Part shown: positions 1 through 9,619 of the stretch, piece after piece
Numbering within the stretch: the stretch's first letter is position 1
How the letters are laid out: every line of letters starts with the position of its first letter
Origin: Diacronema lutheri
Lineage: Eukaryota > Haptophyta > Pavlovophyceae > Pavlovales > Pavlovaceae
Reading direction: 5' to 3'
DNA length: 64,000 nucleotides
Assembly (NCBI GenBank): GCA_019448385.1
Contig: JAGTXO010000002.1
Coordinates: 248,001 to 312,000, forward strand
The notes under the pieces: model-generated
Told to the model about the DNA's origin: nothing
The model's database searches: none
The model's input: the letters and a program-made list of their open reading frames with translations, nothing else
Position numbers and translations under genes: made by a program

Positions 1-32
1 GCGCCTCTTGTCCGTGCGCGTGCCTTGTCGAC

Positions 33-868
33 ATGGTGCGGCCGGGGGACGGCGCGGGCGTTGACCCGGCGGACGGGCCGTGGCGCGGCCATGCAAGGCG
101 TGCGCCCGCTCTGTGCGCGACAATCCGTCTCATCGACGCTCGCGCGTGTCCCACCCCCACTCGGTCCCGCTTCGCGCGCGCGCCCGCGCTGCGCGAACGT
201 CTCCTGCCCACAGGCGGACGCGGATGACACCGAGCAGTTCGAGCAGACGGACTCGGGCGCGTCGGGCACGTTCCCGATGCAGGCCGGCCTCGTCCGCAAG
301 AACGGCCACATGGTCATCAAGGGGCGCCCGTGCAAGGTGATCGACGTCTCCACGTCCAAGACGGGCAAGCACGGCCACGCCAAGTGCCACTTTGTCGCGC
401 AGGACATCTTCACGGGCAAGAAGATGGAGGACCTTGTGCCCTCCTCGCATAACCTGGCGGTGCCCAACGTGACGCGCACGGAGTACCAGGTTCGACGCGC
501 GCGACGCGCGGCGATGCGCGCGCGAGGCCGCGCAGACGCCCGACGTCCGTTTCGTCGGCGCGCGGCGCGCGCGACGCTCGTCGTGCCCACACGCTGTGCG
601 CTCGCCATGCGCCGCGCGTGCCGTCCCGCGCGCGCAGATCATCGACATCGATGAGGATGGCTTTGCCACGCTGCTGCTCGAGGATGGCTCGACGAAGGGC
701 GATCTCAAGCTCCCGCTCGACAGCAACGACGCGCTGTGCACCGACATCAAGGCCAAGCTCGAGGAGGGCAAGGACGCGAGCGTCACAGTCCTCTCTGCGA
801 TGGGCGAGGACCTCATTATCGCCGTCAAGGAGATGACGGCGACGGGCACGAGCGGCGCGGGCAACTAA
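33..868 (+). CDS. eIF5A: Translation factor eIF5A, three exons
   Basis: Hypusine-containing elongation factor that helps stalled ribosomes form peptide bonds; cytosolic. The protein shows the diagnostic [12 protein letters not shown] loop (hypusine lysine at about residue 53) and the C-terminal OB fold. Proposed exons are 33-35, 214-489 and 638-868, giving about 169 residues against about 157 in plants. The second intron (490-637, CAG|GTTCGA to GCAG) is secure because it restores the family sequence TEYQ-IIDID. The first exon would consist of the start codon alone, followed at once by GTGCGG; it gives an N-terminus ([12 protein letters not shown]) much like human and plant eIF5A, but I infer it. 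The gene converges on the DUF4239-like gene 300 bases away. Confidence 0.9.
490..637 (+). other. eIF5A intron 2
   Basis: A 148-base GT-AG intron (CAG|GTTCGA ... CGCGCAG|ATC). Reading through it gives an arginine/alanine-rich stretch absent from eIF5A proteins, and removing it restores the family sequence. It is a clear example of the local intron style: short, extremely GC-rich, with a donor that departs from GTRAGT. Confidence 0.85.
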
Positions 869-1168
869 GCGCGCCGTTCAACAGCGTCGCGCGCGCACGC
901 GCAGTTGCGACTGCCAGGCGCGCAGTAGGCACGCCGTCTCCGATCTTTCCTCATCCACGGACCGCGGCGCGCCGTCGCGGCCTCCCCTCCCTCCTCGCTC
1001 CCTCCTCGTCGGTCGGGCTCGGGCTGCCCCTGGCCCCTGCGCCTGGCCCACGCGCTCTCCCGCCGTGCCTGCGGCAATGACTCACTGACCGGTCTGATGA
1101 CTGCCACGGTGACCGTTGCAGGGCCGAGGCCGACTCTCGCGCAACACTTGGAAGAGAGCAGCGGGTTC
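869..1168. other. Convergent intergenic region
   Basis: 300 bases between the stop codons of eIF5A (+) and the DUF4239-like gene (-). It must hold both 3' UTRs and both polyadenylation regions. I see no open frame with a recognisable motif and no strong hairpin. Confidence 0.5.
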
Positions 1169-1639
1169 TCACGAGCTGCTCCCTCCCGCCCCTGGGTCTG
1201 CCCACAACGTCTTGTAGCCTCGGATGAATTCGTCGAACGACTGGGCATCCTGCTGGTCCGCGCGTGACATGAAGTTGATGACACCCGCCTGCACGACCCT
1301 CAGCCTGCGCGGCTGCACCGCGTAGATGCCGCTGAACGGCTCGTTCATGTCGATGAGGAAGTTGAAGACGGCGGCGAGGATTGCGCACATGACGGTGTAG
1401 ATGACGCGCAGCCCGAGCGAGCACACCACGTCAGGCGCCCCCCACAGGACGACGAGGATGAAGCAGAACGGAAGGCACAGCCCGAGCGCGGCCATGAGCG
1501 CGAAGTGCGCGAACGGGAACTCGTGCTCCACGTTCGCCGAGCGCGAGGCCTGGCCGGCGCGGCGCGCGCGCGCCATCCGAGCGGTGAGCGACAGGCGCGC
1601 GCTGGCGCTGAGGGCGCGTTGCGCGGGGGTTGGAGGGCA

Positions 1640-1682
<43 letters not shown>

Positions 1683-2617
1683 CGTCGCACCTGCAGCTGC
1701 AGGATCGTGTTGACGAGGTCCCACGCGCGCCCGGCGTCGCTACTCGCCTGCGCGGGCGAGAAGTTGAACGCGGCGGTTTGCGTCTCGCGATCTGAGAGCG
1801 ACGCGAGCTGCCCGTTGATCGTGCCGAGCGCGGCGCGCTGCGCGAAGAAGGAGCAGAGCACCTCGTCCGTCATGACCGCGCCGGGCTCGACCTGCGTGCG
1901 CGCGAGCTCGCAGTAGCGGAAGACGGCGGCTTGCGTCGCGCGCAGCCTGCGCGGGTCGCGCTGGAACAGCTTGGCCAGCACGTTGGACAGCGCGTCGAGC
2001 GCGGCCACCTCCTTGTAGAAAACTTCGCGCACGTTGAGCTGGCGCTGGCGAAGGACGTTGGCCGTCATCGACGTCATCGTGCCAAACACGATGCCGAGCG
2101 GCACCATGAAGACGCCCGTCACAGCCGTCGTCGCAGTACTCGAGGCGGACGTCACGACTGCGAGCGGCGTGAGCAGCTCGAGCATCGCAGGCGCGCTCGC
2201 GAAGGCGAACAGCGACACCCCAAGGACGATCGCGACAGTGCGGGTGAGCGACGACTTGCGCAGGCTGTCGAACAGCGCGCTCTCGCCCTCCTTGGCCAAG
2301 TTGGCGCGAAGGTCGGCGCGCAAGCGCTGGAGCGTCTTGTCACCTAACGCGCTCCGCTCCTCGGGCGCGGACGCAGCAGCCGGCGCCTCCCCGGACTGTT
2401 GCGTCGTCGTCGCTCGGATGAGCGGCGAGCGGCGCGGCGCGCGGCGCACACGCGGCGCCGCCAGCGATAGGCGCGGCGCGGCGACCGGGCGGACACTGGC
2501 CACCTGCGAGAATAGCGCGACGTGCGGCGAGCGGTGCGCTCCGGCGACCCCATGCGCGCACGCCGCCAGCACGAGCAGTGCGGCGCCGATCGCCGGGACG
2601 AACTTTCTCATCGGCAT
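1169..2617 (-). CDS. DUF4239-like membrane protein, probably plastid-targeted
   Basis: Exons 2617-1691 and 1549-1169 give about 435 residues. The N-terminus has a hydrophobic signal-like core (LLVLAACAHGVAGAH) followed by an Arg/Ser/Ala-rich stretch, the usual bipartite presequence of secondary plastids. Two membrane segments follow (near SSLTRTVAIVLGVSLFAFAS and TAVTGVFMVPLGIVFGTM), then a soluble helical region and two late membrane segments starting at FPFAHFALMAALGLCLPF. This topology resembles the bestrophin-like DUF4239 family; the exact function is unknown. The 141-base intron is in frame (47 codons), so it would otherwise translate into poly-proline. The start was chosen as the first ATG before the signal core. 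Confidence 0.6.
1640..1682. repeat. Poly-G run of 43 inside an intron
   Basis: 43 consecutive G on the given strand, poly-C on the sense strand of the DUF4239-like gene. It begins 8 bases inside the 5' splice site of intron 1550-1690. Length is probably unstable in copying and hard to sequence. Confidence 0.95.
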
Positions 2618-2777
2618 CACCACATCCGCTTTGCGCGGGAAGGGCAGGCGAGGCAGCAACGTCCCGCACCGTCCCACACCCCCCGAGAGGGACGGACACC
2701 GGAGTCCTCGGGCCACACTGGGGTTCTCTTGGGCACGTCGGTCGTCGGTCAGGTGTCGCCGTCGCGCCCAGGCCCGG

Positions 2778-3737
2778 TCAGGGCAGCGCAAAGGTCATCG
2801 CGGAGACGTCTACGTCCTCGGTGAGCACGCCGACGCCTCGCAACGTGTGCGCGACGCCCTGCAGCATCTGCTCGTCCATGCCCGCGCCGCGCGACCACTC
2901 GGTGATCGCAAACCACGCGCGCGCGTCGTCGGGCGTGATGCCGTAGACCTCCGAGACGCGGCGCACCGACTCGTCCGGCCGTGCCTTAAAGCGCGCGGCC
3001 GCGCTGCGCACAGCATCGAGCGCGAGGCCGACGGCGTCAGCGTGCTCGGCGAGCACCGCCTTGGTCGCCGCGACGGCAAAGCACGGCCACGGCGTCGTGC
3101 ACACGCCCACGCAGCGCCACTCGCCCGAGTGGACGAGCGGCTTGGTTGTGAACTCCTCCCACATGTAGGCATCGATTTGCGACGCGGCAAACGCGCCGCG
3201 CGCCTGCTCGAGGCCGCCGACGACGACAAATTTGAGGGCGGCGAGGTCCCAGCCGTGCTGCTTGGCGAGCACGTACGCCATCAAGTGGCTCCCTGAGCCA
3301 GGCCGCGAGATGCCAAAGCGCCTGCCGCGCAGCTCGCCGATCGAGTTGAAGCGCGAGCCGTACGCGACATGAACGCCCCACCTGAGCGGCGACTGCACAT
3401 ACTGCGCGACGAGGAGCGACGGATTGCCCTTGGCTAAATCGGCGACGATGCCCTCGGTCAAAACGATGGCCACGTCGAGCGCGCCCTCGCGCAGCCCCTT
3501 GGTCATCGCGCCCGTGCCGTTGGGCTGATCGCTCCACTCGACGCGGACGCCGAGCCGCGCGAGCGGCTCGATCGCGTCCTTCCACGGCAGGTTGAAATGC
3601 TCGGGCACGCCGCCCACCCGCAGCGTGACGGGTGCCGCGAGCGGCGCACGCGCCCCCCGGCGCACCCGCCTGAGCAGCCACACTGCCGCCGCCATGCCGG
3701 CGAGGGCGGCGTGCGAAAGTGCGACCAGATCTGCCAT
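2778..3737 (-). CDS. Periplasmic-binding-fold protein, Ca3427/NMT1-like
   Basis: Single exon, 319 residues. After one N-terminal hydrophobic segment (LSHAALAGMAAAVWLL) the protein is a type 2 periplasmic-binding fold: the opening LRVGGVPEHFNLPW, then GTGAMTKGLREGALDVAIVLTEG, matches the eukaryotic PBP2 group typified by Candida Ca3427, itself related to SsuA/THI5-type substrate-binding proteins. The ligand is unknown. With no ABC permease or ATPase beside it, a role as a transporter subunit is not supported; a membrane-anchored binding protein or enzyme is possible. It is divergent from the J-domain gene with only 60 bases between start codons. An earlier in-frame Met exists but would overlap that gene. 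Confidence 0.75.
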   Translation of the reverse strand: MADLVALSHAALAGMAAAVWLLRRVRRGARAPLAAPVTLRVGGVPEHFNLPWKDAIEPLARLGVRVEWSDQPNGTGAMTKGLREGALDVAIVLTEGIVADLAKGNPSLLVAQYVQSPLRWGVHVAYGSRFNSIGELRGRRFGISRPGSGSHLMAYVLAKQHGWDLAALKFVVVGGLEQARGAFAASQIDAYMWEEFTTKPLVHSGEWRCVGVCTTPWPCFAVAATKAVLAEHADAVGLALDAVRSAAARFKARPDESVRRVSEVYGITPDDARAWFAITEWSRGAGMDEQMLQGVAHTLRGVGVLTEDVDVSAMTFALP

Positions 3738-3797
3738 CGCTGCGACGGAGGAGCACAAACCTTGAAATTTGTCCGTCCGCCGTCCTCGCGCCGCGAC

Positions 3798-4457
3798 ATG
3801 CTCCAGGCCGCGCCCGTCAACTCCGCTGCTCGCCATCGCCAGCTCGTGCGCCACGTCCACGTCGGCCGGGCTGCCGGCGCGCGCATTGATCTCACGCTCG
3901 ACGGCCCGTGCGCCCTCGTCGAGCTGCACCGCCGCGTGGCCGCGCGCGCCGCGTGGTGGCCGGCGGAGATCAGCGCGCTCGAAGAGATCTTCGCGGCGGT
4001 TGATGAGATTGAGGAGATCGACTTGGTGGCGGTACCGCAGCTCGCGTTTGCGAGCATGCCGCCCGCGCCGCCGAGCCCATGGCCACCGAGGCCGCGTGAG
4101 ACGCCCCCGCTGTCGGCACGACGGCGCCGCCGCGCCGCCGCGTCGCCGCTCGCGCCACCTTCCAACTTGGCGTCGGTGCAGCGTGCGCTCGAGGCCGAGC
4201 TCGCCGCGCTCAAGCGCGCTTCGAGGGACGCGTTCACGCTGCTCGCGCACATCTACGCACGCCACCCGCCTCGCGTGCCGCGGCCGCACGTGCCGTCCGA
4301 TGTGCGCGCGCACAATGTGAAGAAGGCGGTGCTGAACGCGCTGCGCGACTACCACCCTGACCGATGCACGTCGGCGGGCGACGACGCGTGGTTCCTGCTT
4401 TGCTGCGAGATCACAAAAGCCCTCAACGACCGGCACGACGTCCTGCGCAACGCGTGA
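3798..4457 (+). CDS. J-domain protein with C-terminal HPD motif
   Basis: Single exon, 219 residues. The first half is unrecognised. The C-terminal 75 residues look like an auxilin-type J domain: helix I-like FTLLAHIYARHPP, then KKAVLNALRDYHPDRC with the HPD signature, then the helix III-like EITKALNDRH. J domains stimulate Hsp70 ATPase, so this is probably a client-specific Hsp70 co-chaperone. A basic Arg/Ala linker separates the halves. The start was chosen as the ATG nearest the divergent promoter; translation from an upstream ATG would run through the neighbouring gene's start. Confidence 0.6.
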   Translation: MLQAAPVNSAARHRQLVRHVHVGRAAGARIDLTLDGPCALVELHRRVAARAAWWPAEISALEEIFAAVDEIEEIDLVAVPQLAFASMPPAPPSPWPPRPRETPPLSARRRRRAAASPLAPPSNLASVQRALEAELAALKRASRDAFTLLAHIYARHPPRVPRPHVPSDVRAHNVKKAVLNALRDYHPDRCTSAGDDAWFLLCCEITKALNDRHDVLRNA

Positions 4458-4505
4458 CGAGCCGGGCCAAAGGTGGTCGGACGGACGGCGAGGGTGTGGG
4501 TGGGT

Positions 4506-4506
<1 letters not shown>

Positions 4507-4537
<31 letters not shown>
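4507..4537 (+). repeat. Poly-G run of 31
   Basis: 31 consecutive G downstream of the J-domain gene and upstream of the lumenal protein gene, both on this strand. It lies in the 3' UTR or spacer. A G-quadruplex is possible in DNA or transcript. Confidence 0.95.
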
Positions 4538-4538
<1 letters not shown>

Positions 4539-4715
4539 GGGGAGGGCCGACCGAACCGTGCCGGTGGGCGAGCTGCAGACGTGTCGGGAGGCCGCGATGA
4601 CTGGGAAAGCGTTCGGGTCCGCGGTTCGCCTCGCGGCCTCCCGACCGTTCGCGGACTGCGAGGCAGTCAAAAAGAGAGAAAATCCAAAAACTGACGTAGG
4701 AAAGGGTCAGGGGAG

Positions 4716-5405
4716 ATGTGGAGCATGCTTTGCGCGCTGGCGCTCGTGACGAGGCCGTCGAGCGTGCGCGTTGAGCGCGAGCTCCGTGCGGGCGCGGCGC
4801 GCGTGGCGCCCAGCGCGCTTGATCGCCGCTCGCTTCTCGGCCTGCCCGTCGCGGCGCTTGCGGCCGCCGTCGCATGGCCGTCGGCATCGAGCGCGGCAAG
4901 CAGCGTGCCGACACGAGCCGAGCTGGACCGCCTCGTCACCGGGTATCGCGGCATCGTGCGCCTGCTTGAGAATTGGGACGACGAGACGATCAAATGCGAT
5001 AAGTTTGACAGCGCCGACAAGTGCGGCAGCGCCGCGCAGAAGCGCGCGGCCGCGTCGTCCAACATGGCGAGCTGCAGCTGCGACTTCAACCCTGGGCGCG
5101 TGCAGGAGGTGATGGGCTTCAAGTCGATCAACCACCCGCTTTACATGGCCGACCAGGTGATGATACGCGCGCAGCCGCTACTCGCGCCGACCGCGGACAC
5201 GGATGTGTTTGACGCGGCGGTCGAGGCGTGGACGCGCAAGGCCGAGGATGCCAATGTGCTCTCGTACACGTCGTCGTGGGGCGAGGCCAACCCCGGAGGC
5301 GGGCGTGACGCGGTGGCGCGCTATCTCGATCGCTCGCGGAAGGAGGTGCAGGACTCGGCGGAGCTGCTTCGCACGATCCTCACCTTCCTGCCCGTGACGA
5401 TCTGA
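4716..5405 (+). CDS. Predicted thylakoid lumen protein with TAT signal
   Basis: Single exon, 229 residues. Near residue 36 there is a twin-arginine signal (DRRSLLGLPVAALAAAVAW) ending in an Ala-rich cleavage region (SASSAAS), preceded by a short hydrophobic start and basic transit-like stretch. That is the layout of a plastid protein sent to the lumen through the Tat pathway. The mature part (TRAELDRLVTGYRGIVRLLENWDDETIKC) resembles small helical lumenal proteins common in algae with red-derived plastids; I cannot assign a function. Conserved-looking cysteines sit at IKCDKF, DKCGS and CSCDF. Confidence 0.6.
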   Translation: MWSMLCALALVTRPSSVRVERELRAGAARVAPSALDRRSLLGLPVAALAAAVAWPSASSAASSVPTRAELDRLVTGYRGIVRLLENWDDETIKCDKFDSADKCGSAAQKRAAASSNMASCSCDFNPGRVQEVMGFKSINHPLYMADQVMIRAQPLLAPTADTDVFDAAVEAWTRKAEDANVLSYTSSWGEANPGGGRDAVARYLDRSRKEVQDSAELLRTILTFLPVTI

Positions 5406-5480
5406 CCACATGCCAAAACTTGAGTGAGGTTGATCGTGCCATTGGCGAAAAGGGGCAAGCAGGCCCCCATCCTCCAAAAG

Positions 5481-6930
5481 ATGGCGGAGCTGCTCGCGAG
5501 CTCGAGAGCACGTCTCCTCGGTACGAACCGCCGGCGAGCGGAAGGCGATGGGATGGGACGTTGACCGCGTGCAGCGAGCGGCGAGCGGCGAGCGGCGCCG
5601 GCTGGCGCGTCCGGCATTCACGCCGCCAGGCGCGCGCTTCGCGTCGCTGCTTCCCACGCGTTGCCGCGCGCGACGCCGCATGGCGCGCAGAGCTCGAGGA
5701 GAAGATCCCTTGGTCGGCCGTCAAGAAGAAGTGGACGCCCAAGCGGCAGTCGTGGCTCAACTCGGTGCAGCACGCCTCCAACCTCACCGCGCTCATCAAG
5801 CGTCTCTGCATGCTCGAGGCCGCCCTGAAGCAGGAGTCGCTCGAGCCGTCGTGGCCCGCGCGGCGCGATGAGTGGCGAGCAGAGGCGCGGCGCACGCGCA
5901 TCCGCGCACGCGAAGCACGCGCGCCCCTGCCTTCCACCGCCCGCGCGATGCCACGCGCGTGACGCCTTGTCCCCCACTGGCCCCAATCACGCGCGTCCGC
6001 CACCCCGCGCCGCCGCGGCCGCAGCTGACCGAAGCCGCGTCCGGCGAGGCTATCCTCGTCGCCGTCGCGAGCCTCGAGGGCGCGATCGCGTGGGATCGAG
6101 TGCGCGATGACGTGCTCGCGCTTGAGCGGCGGCGCGAGCTGGAGCGCGCCGCCATGCTGCCAGCGGACGGCGGCGGCGTGGCGCACCTGGCCGGAGCCGC
6201 CGCCGCCGACGGGGGTGCAGCCGACGGTTACGGCGCCGAGCCGGCCGGCGCGCGGGCGCGCGCGCAGCCGCGCGCGGGCGCGGGGCTGGGCAAGCGGCCG
6301 CGCGCGACGCTGAGCGCAGGCAGCGCGGGGCAGCGCTGCGGCCTGGGCACCGCCGGCACCGCCGGCGCCGCGAGCGCGTCCGCCGTCGGCTGCACCGAGC
6401 AACAGCTCGACATGTTGCGCGCGCGCGCGCAGCTTGTCGAGCTGTGCGCGCGCGGCGAGGCGGAGTGGGAGCAGGTGCTCACCGAGGCGAGCGTGCCGAC
6501 GCGCGAGCAGCTGCTCTGCGCGCCGCTCGCCGAGCGCGTGCCCGCCGCCGCGCTGCGCATGCTCGCGCTGCTCGAGGCGACGGGCGTTGGCGGCAGGCAC
6601 GAGGGCGCGGTCGTCATTCAGCTCCTCGAGCTCGTGCACAGGCACGCCGCCTCGCTGCTTGCGGACGCGGTCGACTGCTGCGCGCACCGCGCGGGCGCGC
6701 GCGCGCGCGCTGACGCCGACGCCGACGCGCGGCTGCATGCTCGCGACGTGCGGATGGCCGCGGAGATGGAGCTCGTCGTGCTCGCGCAGGCTGGGCCACC
6801 GCCGCGTGAGGTACTCGCGCACTCGGGCTGCTGCGCGATCAACGCGCTGCCGCTCCCACTGCTGCCGGACTGCGGGCTGGGCGTAGTGCTGCCCGGCCGC
6901 GCTGAGTGCCTCGCGTCGCTGCGAATTTAA
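5481..6930 (+). CDS. TAF9: TAF9-like TFIID/SAGA subunit with WHIM-like N-terminal extension
   Basis: TAF9 is a histone-fold subunit of TFIID and SAGA that pairs with TAF6. Proposed exons are 5481-5520, 5691-5884 and 6025-6930, about 379 residues. The C-terminus carries the TAF9 histone fold (LRMLALLEATGVGG ... QLLELVHRHAASLLADAVD ... ADARLHARDVRMAAE) and the family's following proline/leucine motif (INALPLPLLPDC ... VVLPGRAECL). The first 80 residues (LEEKIPWSAVKKKW ... RQSWLNSVQHASNLTALIKRL) resemble the helical tail of WHIM/DDT remodeller proteins, which normal TAF9 lacks. Intron 1 (CTCG|GTACGA) is well supported. Intron 2 seems to be GC-AG (GCAGAG|GCGCGG), so the join between the two parts is less certain; two separate genes are the alternative. 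Confidence 0.65.
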
Positions 6931-7642
6931 GTCCCCGCTGCCGAGAACGTTTTGATAAGACCGCCCCCGTCAGAGCCGGCGGAGGCGGCAAGGAGGCGGC
7001 CGGCGAGGCGGTCAATACGGCGCGGCGCACACACGCTCTCCATGTCGCCGTGCCCGCCGTCGCCAAACGAGAAGGAGAGTTGCCAAGCAGCAGCGTGTGC
7101 GAAACAGACAAGATCGGGAGGGCGGATGGGGCGGGGAGCGGACGCGGCGTGCACACGCGCACGCTCCGCTTAAGAAGTGCGTCGACGAGAGCGCGCCCGT
7201 CGTCGTCGCGCTTGGTCGGGCCGAGGCCGAGCGCCGCGCGCAGGCGCGCGGTCGCGCTCGCCGCCGTCGGGTCGCCGCCGCCTCACACGTGCAGCACGCC
7301 GCGCGCGTCGACGGCGGCCGAGTGCCACGCGCCCGCGCCGACGACGCAGCGCTCGCCATGCCGCGCGCGCACCTCGAGCCACAGCAGCGCGGCCAGCCAC
7401 GACACCTCGCCCGGCGGCAGGCAGTCGGGCACGCGCACGCGCGCGCGAGCGAGCCGCAGCCGCACGGCGCGCTCGACGACGCCGTCGCTGCGGAGCACGC
7501 GGCAGGTGCGCGCGGCGGCGGAGAAGTCGGCGACCGACGGGAGCAGGCTGAGCGCGTGCGCGAGCAGGTCGGGCGGCAGCGCGAGCAGCCCGCCGGACGG
7601 ACGGTGGCCGCCATAGCGGGTCGCGGCGCGATGCGCAGCCAT
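6927..7642 (-). pseudogene. F-box/RCC1-repeat gene, apparently broken after the first repeat
   Basis: The 5' part (7642-7286) is intact: an F-box helix (LPPDLLAHALSLLPSVADF) and one RCC1 blade start (VGAGAWHSAAVDARGVLHV). At the Trp that normally follows HV the frame has TGA (7283-7285). RCC1-like sequence continues beyond it in the same frame (LGLGPTK, TPRPLPA, SVSHTLLLG) and then in another frame (SFSFGDGGHGDMESV, PRRIDRLAG), which looks like decay by a stop, a frameshift and loss of a few residues. No good GCAG acceptor lies in the gap, so splicing does not easily explain it. Expression as a short F-box protein remains possible. Its last stop overlaps the TAF9-like stop. The start codon faces SQD2 across 111 bases. 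Confidence 0.5.
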
Positions 7643-7753
7643 GGGGATCGCGTTTTGCCGCGCGCGCATCATCAAACAAAGCCGCGGGGCTGCTTTGCTG
7701 CACGAGCCGGTGCCTGGCTTCGCCGCTGGCGAGGCCGCGCCCGACCGCCGCCA

Positions 7754-9619
7754 ATGTGGCGCCGCGCCGTGCTCGCATGCGCGCTCGCTCACCTCGCCGC
7801 GTCCGCCGCGCCCGGGCTCGGCGCGCGCCGCGCCGCGCCGTGCCGCGCCGGGCTCGGCGCTCGCTGCGCGCGGTGCGTCGCCATGCCGGCCTCGCCGCGC
7901 GACGACGAGGCGCCCGATGCCGCGCCGGGCGGCAAGGCCGCCAAGGCGGCCGCGCGGATCAAGGTGGGCCTGCTCGTCGAGCCTACCCCCTTTACGCACG
8001 TCTCGGGCTACGCCAACCGCTTCAACGAGATGCTCCGCTTCCTGCGCCGGTCGGGCACGACCGACGTGAGCATCGTCACGCCCGACGACACGGACGCCGC
8101 GCCGTCGGAGGCGCACGGCTACCCGGTGACGACGGTGTCGGGCTTCCGGTTCCCGCTCTACCCGCTCTGCCTCTCCATCGACCCGGACTGCGGCGCGCAG
8201 CGCATGGTCGAGGAGTTCCGCCCCGCGCTGCTGCACGCGTCGTCGCCTTCCTTCTTGATGGCGGTCGCGCTCGCGCTCAAGTGGCTGTACAAGCTGCCGC
8301 TGATGCTCTCGTACCACACGCATTTACCGATCTACGGGCGCGAGTACCTGCGCGCCTTCAACTGGTTTGGCTGGCTCGAGCAGGCCGCGTGGGCTTTCAT
8401 CCGCTGGTACCACAACCGCGCCGATCTGACGCTCACCACGTCGCCGCAGCTCGCCGAGGAGCTGCGGCAGAACGGCGTCAAGAACGTGGAGGTGTGGCCA
8501 AAGGGTGTGGACACGATCAAGTTTGACCCAAAATTCAAATCGGTTGAGATGCGCCGGCGCCTCGGCGGCATCGACCCGCAAAGCGGCGCCGAGCGTCCGC
8601 TGCTCGTATACGTCGGCCGCGTGTGCGAGACGAAACGGCTGCAACAGCTGCGGCACACGCTCGAGCACATCCCGCACGCGGTGCTCGCGATCGTCGGCGG
8701 CGGGCCGTCGCTGCCGCGCTTCGAGGCCGAGTTCTCCGACCTCGTCGCCGCCGGCCGCGTTGTCTTCACCGGCATGATGAAAGGGGGCGAGCTGTCGGCC
8801 GCATTCGCGTCTGCCGACGTGTTCGTGATGCCGTCCGATTCTGAAACGCTCGGCTTTGTCGTGCTCGAGTCGATGGTGCGCGGCACGCGCGCGCTCCGAT
8901 GTCGCGTCCTGATCGCCGCACGCCGTCCTCAGCCCGCGCCGCTGCGCGCTCATCCGCGCCGCGCGATTCTTCCTTGTCCCCCGCCCCCGCCCCCACCGCG
9001 CAGGCCTCGGGCGTGCCGCCCGTCGGCGTGCGCGCGGGTGGTGTACCCGACTTGGTAGACGACGGGCAGACCGGGCTGCTTGCCGCGCCGGGCGACGAGG
9101 GCATGGCCGACTTCACTGAGAAGGTGCGCACACTCGTCGACGACCGCGAGCTGCGCGAGCGCATTGGAATTGCGGCGCGCGCGGAGGCCGAGCGGTGGTC
9201 GTGGGAGGCGGCGACGACGATGCTTCGCAACGACAAGTACAGCAAGGCGATCGCACGCCACGAGAAGCAGATGTCCGCCGCCGGCATCGACTCTGGCGCC
9301 GTGCGCCCGCGCAAGTGGCACCGCGCCATTGTCTGGTTGCTGACGCTCTCAATTCTCGCCAGGGTGGGTCGGCGCCGCCGCACACTGCACACTGCGCCGC
9401 GCGCCGCGCCGCGCCGCCCTGCTCACGCGAGCGCGGGCGCTGCGCGCCACGCGCTCGCAGGTGGGCATGCAGATGGTGCTCGAGGGGTTTGTGCAGCACC
9501 TGCCCGTCGCGATGGCGCGCGCGGGCGCAAAGGCCGTGTGGCTCGGTGCGCGCGCGGTCTGCGCTCCGCTCTGGCGGCTCGGCGCGCCGCGCGGCGCGAG
9601 CAGCGCGAGCGCGCCGTGA
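7754..9619 (+). CDS. SQD2: Sulfoquinovosyl transferase SQD2 (plastid sulfolipid synthesis)
   Basis: GT4 glycosyltransferase that moves sulfoquinovose from UDP-sulfoquinovose to diacylglycerol, making SQDG for thylakoid membranes. Exons 7754-8875, 9004-9363 and 9461-9619 give about 546 residues. A signal peptide-like start (AVLACALAHLAASAAPG) and Arg-rich stretch precede the catalytic region (KVGLLVEPTPFTHVSGYANR, then LLVYVGR, then SDSETLGFVVLESM joined to ASGVPPVGVRAGGVPDLVDD). The acidic SETLGFVVLES motif binds the sugar nucleotide. Both introns are phase 0 and restore the plant SQD2 sequence. The final exon adds a poorly conserved tail (VGMQMVLEGFVQHL...). The last 18 bases of exon 2 and the start of intron 2 lie in a 25-base repeat found again after the gene. 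Confidence 0.9.

Noticed and set aside
4507-4537. Poly-G run as a transposon poly-A-like tail (reverse strand poly-C)
   Set aside because: No flanking target-site duplication or element body is visible; slippage is simpler.
5380-6822. 480-codon minus-strand frame over the lumenal and TAF9-like genes
   Set aside because: Spans two genes and their introns, low complexity, no domain; a shadow.
7283-7285. TGA in the F-box/RCC1 gene as selenocysteine
   Set aside because: The expected residue is Trp in the RCC1 blade, not Cys, and a later frame change follows; decay or sequence error fits better.
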